A stretch of DNA of 64,000 nucleotides from the NCBI RefSeq assembly GCF_902859895.1, contig NZ_CADIKM010000001.1, forward strand, positions 434,001-498,000. Direction: 5' to 3'. The notes beneath the pieces are model-generated. The model searched no databases. It saw only the letters and a list, made by a program, of their open reading frames with translations, and was not told the DNA's origin. Positions 48,655-58,969 of this stretch are shown piece after piece. A program made the translations under genes and the position numbers. Source of the stretch: Pararobbsia alpina. Its GTDB lineage: Bacteria > Pseudomonadota > Gammaproteobacteria > Burkholderiales > Burkholderiaceae. The number at the start of each line of letters is the position of its first letter. The stretch's first letter is position 1.

Positions 48655-49842
48655 TCAATCCGCCTGCTTGCGCAGGAATGCCGGAATGTCATACGTGTCG
48701 ACGCCCTTTTCCTGCAGGGCCGCGACGTGCGAGGCCGCCGTCTCGCGCGTGCTGCGCCAGACCGCCGGCGTTTCGAGCGCGCCGTAGTCCGTGGTCGGGT
48801 TGTGCGAATGGCCATGCGAAGCCGAACCCACCGGCATATTGTCGGTACCGGTCTTGAGCAGCGTCATCGGCGCGGCCATCGTCTTCTTCGCGGCGCGGCC
48901 GAGGCCGGTCGCGACAACGGTCACGCGCAAGGCATCGCCCATCGCATCGTCATAGACCGTACCGAAGATCACCGTCGCGTCGTCCGCGGCATAGCTCTTG
49001 ATCGTGTTCATGACTTCGCGCGTTTCAGACAAGCGCAGCGAACGACTTGCTGTGATATTGACAAGCACACCGCGCGCGCCCGAGAGGTCGACGCCCTCGA
49101 GCAGCGGGCTGGCGACAGCCTGCTCAGCCGCCAGACGCGCACGGTCGACGCCGGCCACCGTGGCCGTTCCCATCATCGCCTTGCCTTGCTCGCCCATCAC
49201 GGTTTTCACGTCTTCGAAGTCGACGTTCACCAGACCATCGACGTTGATGATTTCCGCGATACCCGCAACGGCATTGTGCAAGACGTCATCCGCACACTGG
49301 AAGCACTTGTCCATTTCCGCGTCGTCGCCCATCACCTCGAAGAGCTTGTCGTTCAACACCACGATGAGTGAATCGACGTGATCTTCGAGAAGTTGGGAGC
49401 CGGCTTCGGCCACGCGCATGCGCTTGCCACCTTCGAATTCAAACGGCTTGGAAACCACCCCAACCGTCAGAATGCCCATCTCCTTCGCGATTTGCGCAAC
49501 CACCGGCGCCGCGCCCGTGCCCGTACCGCCGCCCATGCCGGCGGTGATGAACACCATGTGCGCGCCGCGCAGCGAGTCGGCAATCCGCTCGCGCGCCTCT
49601 TCGGCCGCGGAACGGCCCATGTCCGGCTTCGCACCCGCGCCCAGCCCGGTCTTGCCGAGCTGGATCGCGATTTGCGCCTTCGAACGCGAGAGCGCCTGTG
49701 CATCGGTGTTCATACAGATGAACTCCACACCTTGCACACCGCGGTTGATCATGTGCTGAACGGCATTGCCGCCCGCCCCCCCAACGCCGACGACCTTGAT
49801 GATCGTGCCGTTGGTTTCCGTTTCCAGCATTTCGAAATCCAT
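48655..49842 (-). CDS. ftsZ: Cell division protein FtsZ
   Basis: 395 aa. The tubulin-like GTPase forms the Z ring. KVVGVGGAGGNAVQHM (about 16-31) and the signature GGGTGTGAAPVVAQIAKEMG are intact, as are NVDFEDVKTVM and the T7-loop region. A variable linker (residues about 320-380, His/Thr/Ala-rich) leads to the conserved C-terminal peptide DIPAFLRKQAD that binds FtsA and ZapD. The start is ATG 49842 with GGAGG 6 nt upstream. It is the last dcw gene on this strand, 172 nt behind ftsA. Confidence 0.98.
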   Translation of the reverse strand: MDFEMLETETNGTIIKVVGVGGAGGNAVQHMINRGVQGVEFICMNTDAQALSRSKAQIAIQLGKTGLGAGAKPDMGRSAAEEARERIADSLRGAHMVFITAGMGGGTGTGAAPVVAQIAKEMGILTVGVVSKPFEFEGGKRMRVAEAGSQLLEDHVDSLIVVLNDKLFEVMGDDAEMDKCFQCADDVLHNAVAGIAEIINVDGLVNVDFEDVKTVMGEQGKAMMGTATVAGVDRARLAAEQAVASPLLEGVDLSGARGVLVNITASRSLRLSETREVMNTIKSYAADDATVIFGTVYDDAMGDALRVTVVATGLGRAAKKTMAAPMTLLKTGTDNMPVGSASHGHSHNPTTDYGALETPAVWRSTRETAASHVAALQEKGVDTYDIPAFLRKQAD

Positions 49843-50014
49843 TAGTGCCTCCGTCAGAGATAAATCGGCCTTTATCCGGAAGAGGATCGGGCAATCCTCC
49901 ACCAGGCACCGGTCGCCGCCCACCGGCGCTGCAAAACTTCTTGCGTGCGTCCTTTCTGCGAACTCATGTGATGCCAGCCCACTGCGTGTTGCTAAACCGC
50001 TTGATCCACCGTGT

Positions 50015-51247
50015 TCAGAAATTCCCCAAAAACCATTCCTTCATGCGACCCCAGACCTGGTTCGCCGAGCCCGACTGCACCGCGACCTTGCGCCCGCGCA
50101 TGCGCTGCGAGCGGCCTTCGAGCAACAGGCCCATCGCCGTCGAATACCGCGGGTTGCGCACGACGTCGGCAAGGCCGCCTTCGTATTCGGGCACGCCGAT
50201 GCGCACGGGCTTCAGGAAGATGTCTTCGCCGAGCTCCGCCATCCCGTCCATCGTCGCGGCACCGCCGGTCAGCACGATCCCGGAGGACAGCAGTTCCTCG
50301 TAACCTGACTCGCGCACGACCTGCTGCACCAGCGAGAACAGCTCCTCGACGCGCGGCTCGACCACGGCGGCCAGCGCCTGGCGCGACAGCACGCGCGGAC
50401 CGCGTTCGCCCAGACCGGGCACTTCGATCATTTCGTCCGGATCGGCAAGCGCCTGTTTCGCGATGCCGTGGCGCACCTTGATGTCTTCCGCATCGGGCGT
50501 CGGCGTGCGCAGGGCCATCGCGATATCGCTGGTGATCTGGTCGCCGGCGATCGGGATCACCGCCGTGTGGCGGATCGAGCCTTCGCTGTAGATCGCGATA
50601 TCGGTCGTGCCACCGCCGATATCGACAAGCACCACGCCGAGTTCCTTCTCGTCTTCGGTCAGCACCGCGAGGCTTGACGCGAGCGGCTGCAGGATCAGGT
50701 CATTCACCTCGAGGCCGCAGCGCCGCACGCACTTGACGATGTTCTGCGCGGCCGACACGGCACCCGTGACGATATGCACCTTCACTTCGAGGCGGATACC
50801 GCTCATGCCGATGGGCTCGCGCACGTCTTCCTGGCCGTCGATGATGAATTCCTGGGTCAGGATATGCAGCACCTGCTGGTCGGTCGGGATATTGATCGCC
50901 TTCGCTGTCTCGATCACCCGCGCGACGTCCGCCTGCATGACCTCCTTGTCCTTGATCGCGACCATGCCGCTCGAATTGAAGCTGCGGATATGGCTGCCCG
51001 CGATCCCCGTGAACACATTGGTGATCTTGCAGTCGGCCATCAGCTCGGCTTCCTCGAGCGCGCGCTGGATCGACTGGACAGTCGCCTCGATGTTGACGAC
51101 GACGCCCTTCTTGAGCCCCTTCGATTCGCTCTGGCCGAGGCCGATCACTTCATAGTGCCCTTCGCCTTTCAGCTCGGCCACGATCGCGACGACCTTCGAA
51201 GTCCCGATATCCAGGGCGACCAGCAGGTCCTTGTAGTCTTGTCTCAT
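50015..51247 (-). CDS. ftsA: Cell division protein FtsA
   Basis: 410 aa. The actin-like protein tethers FtsZ to the membrane. LLVALDIGTSKVVAIVAELK is the phosphate-1 motif; VVLVDIGGGTTDIAIYSEGS phosphate-2; SSGIVLTGGAATMDGMAEL the adenosine motif. The 1C domain lies in between. The C-terminal amphipathic helix (QVWGRMKEWFLGNF) is the membrane anchor. The start is ATG 51247. The gap of 58 nt to ftsQ and 172 nt to ftsZ leaves room for internal promoters of ftsZ, which are common in this cluster, but none is obvious by eye. Confidence 0.97.
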   Translation of the reverse strand: MRQDYKDLLVALDIGTSKVVAIVAELKGEGHYEVIGLGQSESKGLKKGVVVNIEATVQSIQRALEEAELMADCKITNVFTGIAGSHIRSFNSSGMVAIKDKEVMQADVARVIETAKAINIPTDQQVLHILTQEFIIDGQEDVREPIGMSGIRLEVKVHIVTGAVSAAQNIVKCVRRCGLEVNDLILQPLASSLAVLTEDEKELGVVLVDIGGGTTDIAIYSEGSIRHTAVIPIAGDQITSDIAMALRTPTPDAEDIKVRHGIAKQALADPDEMIEVPGLGERGPRVLSRQALAAVVEPRVEELFSLVQQVVRESGYEELLSSGIVLTGGAATMDGMAELGEDIFLKPVRIGVPEYEGGLADVVRNPRYSTAMGLLLEGRSQRMRGRKVAVQSGSANQVWGRMKEWFLGNF

Positions 51248-51305
51248 AGCGTTTGACTCTTAAGGTGTGATGCCCGCGGCAAGCGCTGCACGGTCTGGAT
51301 CGCAT

Positions 51306-52361
51306 TCATTGCGTGGCCCCTTGTTGCTTCGGCGCGGGCGTGCCCGATTTGCCGATGGTTTTCCCCGAATTCCCGTTGTTTCCCGGCGCCTTGTTTGTTG
51401 CTGTCTCGCCCCCTGCTGCAGGACCTGCGCCTGTCTTGCCCGTTGCCGTCCTGCTCGTTGCCGTCCTGCTCGATGCCGTCCTGCTCGATGCCGTCCTGTT
51501 CAATGCCGCTTTGCTCACTGCCGCCCTTCCCTTCTCCGTGGGCGCGCCTTTGCCCGCAGCCGGCCTGGCGGCACCCTTGCTCGCCGCGGTGCCCGCCTTG
51601 TCCGCCCTTGCTGCCGCCGCATTCGCCGGGTCGGCCGCGATCTTCACGCTCGCGCTCCGGATCGCGAAGCCGTTCGGATAGCGCAGGTCCACGTACTCGA
51701 TATCGTTGCCCCAGCGCTGCGTCGTCTGGCCCCATGACGAGACGAGGCGCTGCGCACGGCTCGCGAGTGTCTGCGCATTGCGCTCTCGGCCGAACTCGAC
51801 CTGGAGTCCGTTCGAGAGCTTGACTGTCCACGCATAACGTGGCGACAGCGTGACCCCGACCGGTTTGGCATGCAGCGGCGCGAACCACTTCGCGAAGTCG
51901 CGGTAACGCGCGACGACATCCTGCACGCTGCCGTCCGGACCGTCGAAGGCCGGCAGATCGCCCTCGACCTCGGCCTGGTTCGCCGTGAAGAGCTCGCCGT
52001 CCGTGCTGACCATTCGGTCGTCGCCCCAGGTCGCGAGCGGCTTGTACTCGTCGAGATCGACCGCGATGCTGTCCGGCCACACGCGCCGCACGCTCGCATG
52101 GCGAACCCACGGCATCGTCTCGAACGCGGCACGCGCGGTATCGAGGTTGACCGTGAAGAAATTGCCCTGCAAATGATCGAGCACGGCCCGGCGCACCGTC
52201 ACGGCATTGACATGCTCGGCGTCGCCGTCGATCCGGATCGCGTGCAGCGCGAACATCGGGCGCTGCGCGGTCCAGCGCATCCCCGCACCCAATACGGCGA
52301 GCACCACCAGCGCATAAAGCGCGGAGGCGATCATATTGAGTTGTCGGGTGTTGTGCCACAT
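51306..52361 (-). CDS. ftsQ: Cell division protein FtsQ with long C-terminal tail
   Basis: 351 aa, against about 250-280 in relatives. A bitopic divisome protein linking FtsA/FtsK to FtsL/FtsB. One membrane segment (MIASALYALVVLAVLGAGMRW, residues 10-30) is followed by the POTRA domain (about 37-105: FALHAIRIDGDAEHVNAVTVRRAV) and the beta domain ending near 240 (YVDLRYPNGFAIRSASVKIAA). The remaining about 110 residues are low-complexity: Ala/Lys/Gly-rich, then SSRTASSRTATSRTATGKT repeats made by a 15-bp tandem repeat, then PGNNGNSGKTIGKSG. The tail is periplasmic by topology, strongly basic and probably disordered. The reading frame is continuous. Confidence 0.94.
   Translation of the reverse strand: MWHNTRQLNMIASALYALVVLAVLGAGMRWTAQRPMFALHAIRIDGDAEHVNAVTVRRAVLDHLQGNFFTVNLDTARAAFETMPWVRHASVRRVWPDSIAVDLDEYKPLATWGDDRMVSTDGELFTANQAEVEGDLPAFDGPDGSVQDVVARYRDFAKWFAPLHAKPVGVTLSPRYAWTVKLSNGLQVEFGRERNAQTLASRAQRLVSSWGQTTQRWGNDIEYVDLRYPNGFAIRSASVKIAADPANAAAARADKAGTAASKGAARPAAGKGAPTEKGRAAVSKAALNRTASSRTASSRTATSRTATGKTGAGPAAGGETATNKAPGNNGNSGKTIGKSGTPAPKQQGATQ
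51441..51515 (-). repeat. 15-bp tandem repeat inside ftsQ, five units
   Basis: Units of CGTTGCCGTCCTGCT type at 51441-51455, 51456-51470, 51471-51485, 51486-51500 and 51501-51515, progressively diverged. The unit is in frame and encodes the SRTA(S/T) pentapeptide repeats of the FtsQ tail. Confidence 0.92.
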
Positions 52362-52514
52362 CGTTCAGTTGGTTCTGGTCAATTCGTTGCGGTTAATGCT
52401 ACGACCACGGTTACAGTTGCCATTACGCCTGCGGTTTCGCGCGGTTCCGTCTTCCAGATCTACGACTGCTTCACTTCCCCCTCGGCTCCATCCCGACGTG
52501 TCCAGCGGTACTGC

Positions 52515-53480
52515 CTATCGTTCCGCCTTGTCGAGCGTCTGCGCCAGCACGCTCAGCACGAGGTCCGCATAACTGATGCCGACCGCGCGGGCCGCTTTCG
52601 GCGGCAACGAGTGATCCGTCATCCCCGGCGCGGTATTCACCTCGAGGAAATACGGGTTGCCGTCGGCATCGAGCATGAAGTCCGCGCGGCCCCAGTCAGT
52701 GCAGCCGAGCACTTCGAACGCGCGCCGCGAGAGCGCCTTGAACCGCTTTTCGTCGGCATCCGTCAAGCCACTCGGAATCAGGTACTGCGTATCGTCGGCG
52801 ATGTACTTCGCGTGATAGTCGTAAAACTCGCCGGCCGGCACGATCCGGATGATCGGCAGGTCGAGTTCGCCCGCGATCGACAGCGTGAACTCGCCGCCGC
52901 CGTCGATGCTCTTCTCGACGAGCACGATCGGGTCGTACTGCGCGGCCTCGGCAATCGCGCGCTCGAGCGTGTCGGCCGACTTCACCTTGATGACCGCGAC
53001 GCTCGACCCTTCGCTCGCCGGCTTGACGAACAACGGCAGGCCGAGCTTGCCAACCAGGCCGGCGACACGCGCCGCATAGTCCTCGCCCCGATGGACGATC
53101 TCGAACGGCGGCGTCGGCACACCGGTCTGCTGCCAGATCAGCTTGCTGCGCAGCTTGTCCATGCCGAGCGCCGAGCCGAGCACGCCGGTGCCGCTATAGC
53201 GGATGCCGAGGAATTCGAGCGCGCCCTGCAAGGTGCCGTTCTCGCCATAGCCGCCATGCAGCGCATTGAATACGCGCACGAATCCTTCACGCTGCAGATC
53301 GAACAGCGCGCGTTCGGCCGGATCGAACGCGTGCGCATCGACGCCGCGTTCGAGCAGCGCCGCGAGCACGAGCCGCCCCGACTTCAGCGAGACCTCGCGC
53401 TCAGCCGACACGCCGCCCATCAAAACAGCCACTTTCCCAAAAACTTTCGGATCCACTCCGCTCTTCCCAATCTCAGTCAA
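52515..53480 (-). CDS. ddlB: D-alanine-D-alanine ligase
   Basis: 321 aa. An ATP-grasp ligase making the D-Ala-D-Ala dipeptide added by Mur[20 protein letters not shown] at the N terminus and [25 protein letters not shown] are the first signature; [13 protein letters not shown] and [18 protein letters not shown] (metal and second D-Ala site) the second. The EFYDYHAKY loop has Tyr at the position that favours D-Ala over D-lactate, so a vancomycin-resistant D-Lac ligase is unlikely. The start is ATG 53480, 4 nt after the murC stop. A gap of 153 nt follows before ftsQ. Confidence 0.97.
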   Translation of the reverse strand: MTEIGKSGVDPKVFGKVAVLMGGVSAEREVSLKSGRLVLAALLERGVDAHAFDPAERALFDLQREGFVRVFNALHGGYGENGTLQGALEFLGIRYSGTGVLGSALGMDKLRSKLIWQQTGVPTPPFEIVHRGEDYAARVAGLVGKLGLPLFVKPASEGSSVAVIKVKSADTLERAIAEAAQYDPIVLVEKSIDGGGEFTLSIAGELDLPIIRIVPAGEFYDYHAKYIADDTQYLIPSGLTDADEKRFKALSRRAFEVLGCTDWGRADFMLDADGNPYFLEVNTAPGMTDHSLPPKAARAVGISYADLVLSVLAQTLDKAER

Positions 53481-53484
53481 TTCG

Positions 53485-54870
53485 TTATTCCCGCTCTTGC
53501 GTCAACCGGCCCGGCACCGTGCCGATCGACCCCGCACCCATCGTGATCACGACATCGCCGTCGAGCACGAAGCCCGCCAGCGCATCCGGCACTTCGTCGA
53601 CGGTCTCGACGAACACCGGCTCGACCTTGCCCGCCACGCGAATCGCACGCGCGAGCGCACGGCCGTCGGCGGCGACGATCGGCGCCTCGCCGGCCGCATA
53701 GACTTCGGTCAGCACGAGGCCGTCGACCGTCGACAGCACCTTGACGAAATCCTCGAAGCAGTCACGCGTCCGCGTGAAGCGGTGGGGCTGGAACGCGAGC
53801 ACGAGCCGCCGGCCCGGAAACGCGCCGCGCGCCGCCGCGATCGTCGCAGCCATCTCGACCGGGTGATGACCATAGTCGTCGACCAGCGTGTACGCGCCCT
53901 GCGCCACCGGCACTTCGCCGAAGCGCTGGAAGCGGCGGCCGACGCCGTTGAATTCCGCGAGCGCCTGCTGTATATCGGCATCCGCGACCTCAAGTTCAGT
54001 CGCAATCGCAATGGCCGCGAGTGCGTTCTGCACGTTGTGCGTACCCGGCAGGTTCAGTTCGATCCGCAGGGGTGCCGCTTCCTCGCGCAATACCGTGAAC
54101 GCCATCTTGCCTTCGCGAGCGACGACATCGATCGCGCGGACTTGCGCGTCCTGCGCAAAGCCGTAGCGGATGATCGGCTTCGAGACGAACGGCAGGATTT
54201 CGCGCACGCTCGGATCGTCCACGCAGAGCACCGCGATCCCGTAGAACGGCAGGCGGTGCGTGAATTCGATGAAGGCCTGCTTGAGCCGCGCGAAGTCGTG
54301 ACCATACGTATCCATATGGTCCGCATCGATATTGGTGATCACCTCGATCACCGGAAACAGGTTCAAAAACGAGGCGTCGGACTCGTCGGCTTCCGCGACG
54401 ATGAAGTCGCCGGTGCCGAGCCGCGCATTCGCGCCCGCGCTGTTCAGGCGCCCGCCGATCACGAACGTCGGATCGAGGCCGCCGGCCGCGAGCACGCTCG
54501 CGACGAGGCTCGTCGTGGTCGTCTTGCCATGCGTGCCCGCGATCGCGATGCCCTGCTTGAGGCGCATCAGTTCGGCGAGCATCACCGCACGCGGCACGAT
54601 CGGAATGCGCTTGTGCCGCGCCGCGAGCACTTCGGGATTGTCCGAGCGCACGGCGGTCGAGACCACGACCGCATTCGCGCCTTCGATGTTGGCGGCGTCA
54701 TGGCCGAACGCCACGTTCGCGCCGAGCGCGATCAGGCGCTCGGTGACCGCGCTGCGGCCGAGGTCGGAACCGCTGACTTGATAGCCGAGGTTCAGCAGCA
54801 CTTCGGCGATGCCGCTCATACCAGCGCCGCCGATGCCGACGAAGTGAATATTCTTGACGATGTGCTTCAT
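53485..54870 (-). CDS. murC: UDP-N-acetylmuramate-L-alanine ligase MurC
   Basis: 461 aa. It adds L-Ala to UDP-MurNAc. The Rossmann start is [21 protein letters not shown]; the ATP loop [22 protein letters not shown] and [11 protein letters not shown] bind metal and substrate; [10 protein letters not shown] lies in the C-terminal domain. The start is ATG 54870 ([15 protein letters not shown]), whose ATGA overlaps the murG stop; the ORF upstream of that is not conserved. Confidence 0.97.
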   Translation of the reverse strand: MKHIVKNIHFVGIGGAGMSGIAEVLLNLGYQVSGSDLGRSAVTERLIALGANVAFGHDAANIEGANAVVVSTAVRSDNPEVLAARHKRIPIVPRAVMLAELMRLKQGIAIAGTHGKTTTTSLVASVLAAGGLDPTFVIGGRLNSAGANARLGTGDFIVAEADESDASFLNLFPVIEVITNIDADHMDTYGHDFARLKQAFIEFTHRLPFYGIAVLCVDDPSVREILPFVSKPIIRYGFAQDAQVRAIDVVAREGKMAFTVLREEAAPLRIELNLPGTHNVQNALAAIAIATELEVADADIQQALAEFNGVGRRFQRFGEVPVAQGAYTLVDDYGHHPVEMAATIAAARGAFPGRRLVLAFQPHRFTRTRDCFEDFVKVLSTVDGLVLTEVYAAGEAPIVAADGRALARAIRVAGKVEPVFVETVDEVPDALAGFVLDGDVVITMGAGSIGTVPGRLTQERE

Positions 54871-55961
54871 AGTGATTCCTTGCGTTGCGCGACGGCGGCG
54901 CAAACGCCTGCGACCACCTCGGTCGCATCCGGTTTCGCGCATTCGCGCGCGCGCGCGGCCATCGCCGCGAGGCTCTCGCGCGTCTGCGCGCCGATCCAGT
55001 CCGCGAGTCCCTCGACCGTCAGCTCGCGTTGCTGGATCAGCAGCGCGCCGCCACGGTCGGCCAGGAAGCGGCCATTGGTCGTCTGGTGATCGTCGACCGC
55101 ATACGGGAACGGCACGAACAACGCAGCCACGCCGACCGCCGCGATCTCCGCGACCGTCATCGCGCCCGAGCGGCAGATCACCAGATCGGCTTGTGCGTAG
55201 GCGCTCGCCATATCGTCGATAAAGGGCACGAGCCGGATGTCCGGATCGTGATCGAGGCCCGCGTTCTCGTAGTAAGTCTTCAGCGCGCCGATATGCTTCG
55301 CACCCGCCTGATGGACGACATGCGGACGCGAGCCCGCGGGCAAGCGCGCGAGTGCGAGCGGCACGGCCTCGTTGAGCGCCGCGGCGCCCAGGCTGCCGCC
55401 GACCACGAGCAACTTCAACGGACCCGTGCGAGCCGCATAGCGCCCTGCCGGCTCAGGCATGTCGCGTAGTTCTTCGCGAATCGGGTTGCCGGTCCATTCG
55501 CCACCGGGCAATGCATCGGGAAACGCAACCAGCACTCGCTTAGCCAGCTTGGCGAGCACACGGTTCGCGAGGCCCGCGATCGAATTCTGTTCGTGCAGCA
55601 CGAGGGGGCGTCCGGTCAGCGCCGCCATGATGCCGGCCGGGAACGTGATGTAGCCGCCCATGCCGAGCACGACGTCGGGCTTGATCCGGCCCAGCACGCC
55701 GAGGCTCTGCGAGCACGCACGCAGGAGATTGAACGGCAGTCGCAGCTTGGTCATGAGACCCTTGCCGCGCAAGCCGCCGAAGCGCACGAACTCGATCGGA
55801 ATGCCGTGTTTGGGCACGAGCGTCGCTTCCATGCCCCCGGGATTGCCGAGCCAGACCACGCGCCAGCCATGCGCCTGCATCCAATGGGCGACCGCGAGCC
55901 CCGGGAACACATGTCCGCCGGTGCCGCCAGCCATCACCATCAGCGTGCGCGCATGGGTCAT
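54867..55961 (-). CDS. murG: Lipid II synthase MurG (GlcNAc transferase)
   Basis: 364 aa. It transfers GlcNAc to lipid I on the inner leaflet. [20 protein letters not shown] is the first glycine loop, [17 protein letters not shown] the second, and [18 protein letters not shown] the third; [24 protein letters not shown] binds the UDP-sugar. A hydrophobic and basic patch near residues 70-85 ([13 protein letters not shown]) is the membrane-contact site. The start ATG 55961 overlaps ftsW by 4 nt and the stop overlaps murC by 4 nt. Confidence 0.97.
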   Translation of the reverse strand: MTHARTLMVMAGGTGGHVFPGLAVAHWMQAHGWRVVWLGNPGGMEATLVPKHGIPIEFVRFGGLRGKGLMTKLRLPFNLLRACSQSLGVLGRIKPDVVLGMGGYITFPAGIMAALTGRPLVLHEQNSIAGLANRVLAKLAKRVLVAFPDALPGGEWTGNPIREELRDMPEPAGRYAARTGPLKLLVVGGSLGAAALNEAVPLALARLPAGSRPHVVHQAGAKHIGALKTYYENAGLDHDPDIRLVPFIDDMASAYAQADLVICRSGAMTVAEIAAVGVAALFVPFPYAVDDHQTTNGRFLADRGGALLIQQRELTVEGLADWIGAQTRESLAAMAARARECAKPDATEVVAGVCAAVAQRKESL

Positions 55962-57298
55962 ACCTTGCCTCCGCGCATCAGCACCCGGTTCTCATAGTCA
56001 ACGCGCAGCAGCAACGCGATCGACACGCAGTTGAGCAGGATCCCCGAGCCGCCGAACGAGACCAGCGGCAGCGTCAGCCCCTTGGTCGGCAGCAGGCCGA
56101 GATTCACACCCATGTTGATAAAGGTCTGCGCACCGATCCACAGGCCGATGCCCTTCGCGACGAGACCCGCGAACACGCGGTCGAGCGCAAGTGCCTGCCG
56201 GCCGATCTCGAATGCGCGGCGCACGATCCAGTAGAACAACAGGATCACGACGAGCACGCCGACATAGCCAAGCTCCTCGCCGATCACCGCGAGGATGAAG
56301 TCGGTATGCGCTTCGGGCAGATAGTTGAGCTTTTCGACACTGCCGCCGAGCCCGACGCCAAACCATTCGCCGCGTCCGAACGCGATCAGCGAGTGCGTGA
56401 GCTGATAGGCCTTGCCCTGCGCATAGCGCTCATCCCAGGGATCGAGATAGGCGAAGATCCGCGCGCGACGCCAGGGCGAGGCCCAGACGAGCAGGGTGAA
56501 GGTACCGACCGCGGTCAGCACGAGCCCGCCGAACAGCTTCGCATTGACGCCGCCAAGAAACAGCAGGCCCATCGCGATCGCCGCGATCACCATGAAGGCG
56601 CCCATATCGGGCTCGAGCAGCAGCACCGCGCCGACCGCGCCGACCGCGAACGCCATCGGCAGGAAGCCCTTGCTGAAGCTGTGCATGAATTCCTGCTTGC
56701 GCACGGTGTAGTTCGCCGCGTAGATCGTCACCGCGAGCTTCATGATTTCCGATGGCTGCATATTGGTGATGCCGAGCGGAATCCACCGGCGCGCGCCGTT
56801 CACGCCCTTGCCGATATGCGGGATCAACACGATCACAAGCAGCACGAGCGACAGCACGAACAGCTTGGGCGCCCATTTGTCCCATATGTTGATCGGGATG
56901 CGGAAGACGAACACCGCGGCCATCAGCCCGATCACGACCGAAATGATGTGACGCACGAGAAAGTGGTTGGTCGTATACGACGCGTACTTCGGCGAATCCG
57001 GCATCGCGATCGACGCCGAATAGACCATCACGAGCCCGAGGCCGAGCAGCGCGATCACGACCCACATCAGGGTGTGGTCATATTCGAGCATCGTCGAGCG
57101 CGTGGGTCTGATGCGGTTGAGGCCCGTACTGAAGCCACTGCCCGGGTCCCGCTCGCGGCGCACGGTATCCGACGTGCCGGACATCCCGGACATGCCGGTC
57201 GATGCCCCGCGACGCAGCGGAGGCGCCGACGCGCTGCCGTCGAGCATCGCATTCGACGCACCGGGCAGATGGGAGAGAAGTCGCTGGATGAAGTTCAT
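55958..57298 (-). CDS. ftsW: Septal peptidoglycan polymerase FtsW
   Basis: 446 aa. A SEDS-family glycosyltransferase with about ten membrane segments, working with FtsI. The first 70 residues are a cytoplasmic N-terminal arm rich in Ser/Arg/Gly, ahead of [30 protein letters not shown]. The conserved segments [18 protein letters not shown] and the long extracellular loop [16 protein letters not shown] carry the catalytic Asp region; [21 protein letters not shown] is near the end. The start ATG 57298 overlaps the murD stop (ATGA) and its stop overlaps murG. Confidence 0.96.
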   Translation of the reverse strand: MNFIQRLLSHLPGASNAMLDGSASAPPLRRGASTGMSGMSGTSDTVRRERDPGSGFSTGLNRIRPTRSTMLEYDHTLMWVVIALLGLGLVMVYSASIAMPDSPKYASYTTNHFLVRHIISVVIGLMAAVFVFRIPINIWDKWAPKLFVLSLVLLVIVLIPHIGKGVNGARRWIPLGITNMQPSEIMKLAVTIYAANYTVRKQEFMHSFSKGFLPMAFAVGAVGAVLLLEPDMGAFMVIAAIAMGLLFLGGVNAKLFGGLVLTAVGTFTLLVWASPWRRARIFAYLDPWDERYAQGKAYQLTHSLIAFGRGEWFGVGLGGSVEKLNYLPEAHTDFILAVIGEELGYVGVLVVILLFYWIVRRAFEIGRQALALDRVFAGLVAKGIGLWIGAQTFINMGVNLGLLPTKGLTLPLVSFGGSGILLNCVSIALLLRVDYENRVLMRGGKV

Positions 57299-58902
57299 AG
57301 CATCGTCCCATGATCTGCGGCGACGTCCTCGACCGCCGAGCGAAAGACATCCGCGCGATGCGCGTAGTTGCGGAACATGTCGAAACTCGCGCAGGCAGGC
57401 GAGAGCAGCACGGCGTCGCCAGCCTCGGCAAGCGTCGCGGCCGCGCGCACCGCTTCTTCAAGCGTCGCATGGTCGTGCAGGGGAACACCGGTAGCCGCCA
57501 GCGCAATGCGGATCGCCGGCGCATCGCGGCCGATCAGCATCACGGCGCGGCACCAGCGCGCAACCGGCGCGGCAAGCGGATCGAAATCCTGTCCCTTGCC
57601 GTCGCCGCCCGCGATCAGCACGACCCGCTGTGCCAGTCCGTCGAGCGCGGCGACAGTCGCACCGACGTTGGTGCCCTTGCTGTCGTCGACAAAGTCGACA
57701 CCGTTGATTGTCGCGATCGACTCGACACGGTGCGGCTCGCCGCGATAGTCGCGCAGGCCGTGCAGCAGCGCGGCGAGCGGCAGCTCGAGCGCGCGGGTGA
57801 GCGCGAGCGCGGCCAGCGCGTTGGCTGCGTTGTGCAGTCCGCGGATATGCAGGGCATCGGCCGGCATCAGGCGTTTGATCGCGATGTCCGGCTCGGCGCC
57901 CGGACCCCGGCGCTTGCGCGTCGAGGTGCTTTCGGGGGGGGCGTCGGCCTGGTCGAGCGCGTGGACCAGCCAGGTCAGGCCGGATTCGCGCAGCAGACCG
58001 AAGTCGCCGTCATGCTCGGGCTTACCGAGGCCGAAGGTCACGACGCGCGCGGGCGAATCGGTGCCGTCAGCCGGAGCGCTGGCAGCGGCCGCGGAAGACG
58101 TCGATCCGCTAGTTGCGTTCGCGCCCGTGGCAGTCACTGAAGCACGCGCGGGCCCACCCATGGCCGCCTTGGCAAAGGTCATGACCCGGGCATCGTCGCG
58201 ATTCAATACCCGCACGGTCCGCGCACCGAAGATCCGGCCTTTCGCCGCCGCATAGGCGTCGAGTCCGCCATGCCAATCGAGATGGTCCTGCGTGATATTG
58301 AGCACGGCCGCCGCATCCGGCTCGAAGCTGTGCGCGGTCTCGAGCTGGAAGCTCGACAGCTCGAGCACCCAGACCTCGGGCAGGGCGCTCGCGTCGATCG
58401 CTTCCGACAATTTGTCGAGCGCGGCCGGACTGATATTGCCCGCCACCCCGACCGACTTGCCCGCGCGCTGACACAGCAAGCCCGTGAGCGCGGTGGTCGT
58501 CGTCTTGCCATTGGTGCCGGTGATCGCGAGCACCTTCGGTGCATAGCCGCTTTCGGCAAGCGTCCTGAGCGCCTGGGCGAAGAATTCGAGTTCGCCCCAG
58601 ACCGGAATACCGCGTTCGCGCGCCGCGGCGAGCAAGGGAACAAGCTCGGGGGCGAGCGGTGACAGGCCGGGGCTGATACCGACGAGCTCGATGCCATCGT
58701 CGAGTAGCGCGGGCGCGAACGCACCGCCGATGAACTCGGCACGCAAACCGTCGCTGTCGAGCACCGCACGGTTGGGCGGCGACTCGCGTGTGTCGGCAAC
58801 GCGCAGCCGGCAGCCATGGCGCGCGCACCAGCGCACCATCGCCAGGCCCGATTCCCCGAGCCCCAATACCAGTACTGACGGTCGTTGCAAATCGCCGAAC
58901 AT
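57295..58902 (-). CDS. murD: UDP-MurNAc-L-Ala-D-Glu ligase MurD with low-complexity insertions
   Basis: 535 aa compared with 438 in E. coli. It adds D-Glu to UDP-MurNAc-L-Ala. [16 protein letters not shown] and the ATP loop [11 protein letters not shown] (127-137) are intact, as are [20 protein letters not shown] and [11 protein letters not shown]. Extra length comes mainly from two stretches: about 250-285 (Ala/Ser/Thr/Gly-rich, ending [12 protein letters not shown]) and about 317-340 ([20 protein letters not shown]). Both fall in surface loops between the ATP domain and the C-terminal domain. The start is ATG 58902, 67 nt behind mraY; ftsW overlaps the stop. Confidence 0.96.
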   Translation of the reverse strand: MFGDLQRPSVLVLGLGESGLAMVRWCARHGCRLRVADTRESPPNRAVLDSDGLRAEFIGGAFAPALLDDGIELVGISPGLSPLAPELVPLLAAARERGIPVWGELEFFAQALRTLAESGYAPKVLAITGTNGKTTTTALTGLLCQRAGKSVGVAGNISPAALDKLSEAIDASALPEVWVLELSSFQLETAHSFEPDAAAVLNITQDHLDWHGGLDAYAAAKGRIFGARTVRVLNRDDARVMTFAKAAMGGPARASVTATGANATSGSTSSAAAASAPADGTDSPARVVTFGLGKPEHDGDFGLLRESGLTWLVHALDQADAPPESTSTRKRRGPGAEPDIAIKRLMPADALHIRGLHNAANALAALALTRALELPLAALLHGLRDYRGEPHRVESIATINGVDFVDDSKGTNVGATVAALDGLAQRVVLIAGGDGKGQDFDPLAAPVARWCRAVMLIGRDAPAIRIALAATGVPLHDHATLEEAVRAAATLAEAGDAVLLSPACASFDMFRNYAHRADVFRSAVEDVAADHGTML

Positions 58903-58969
58903 CTCAGGCTTTCCTTTTTGAGCTGCGTCGCAGCCCGGTTAGTGCATTCAACGCAATCACAAGATCGGC

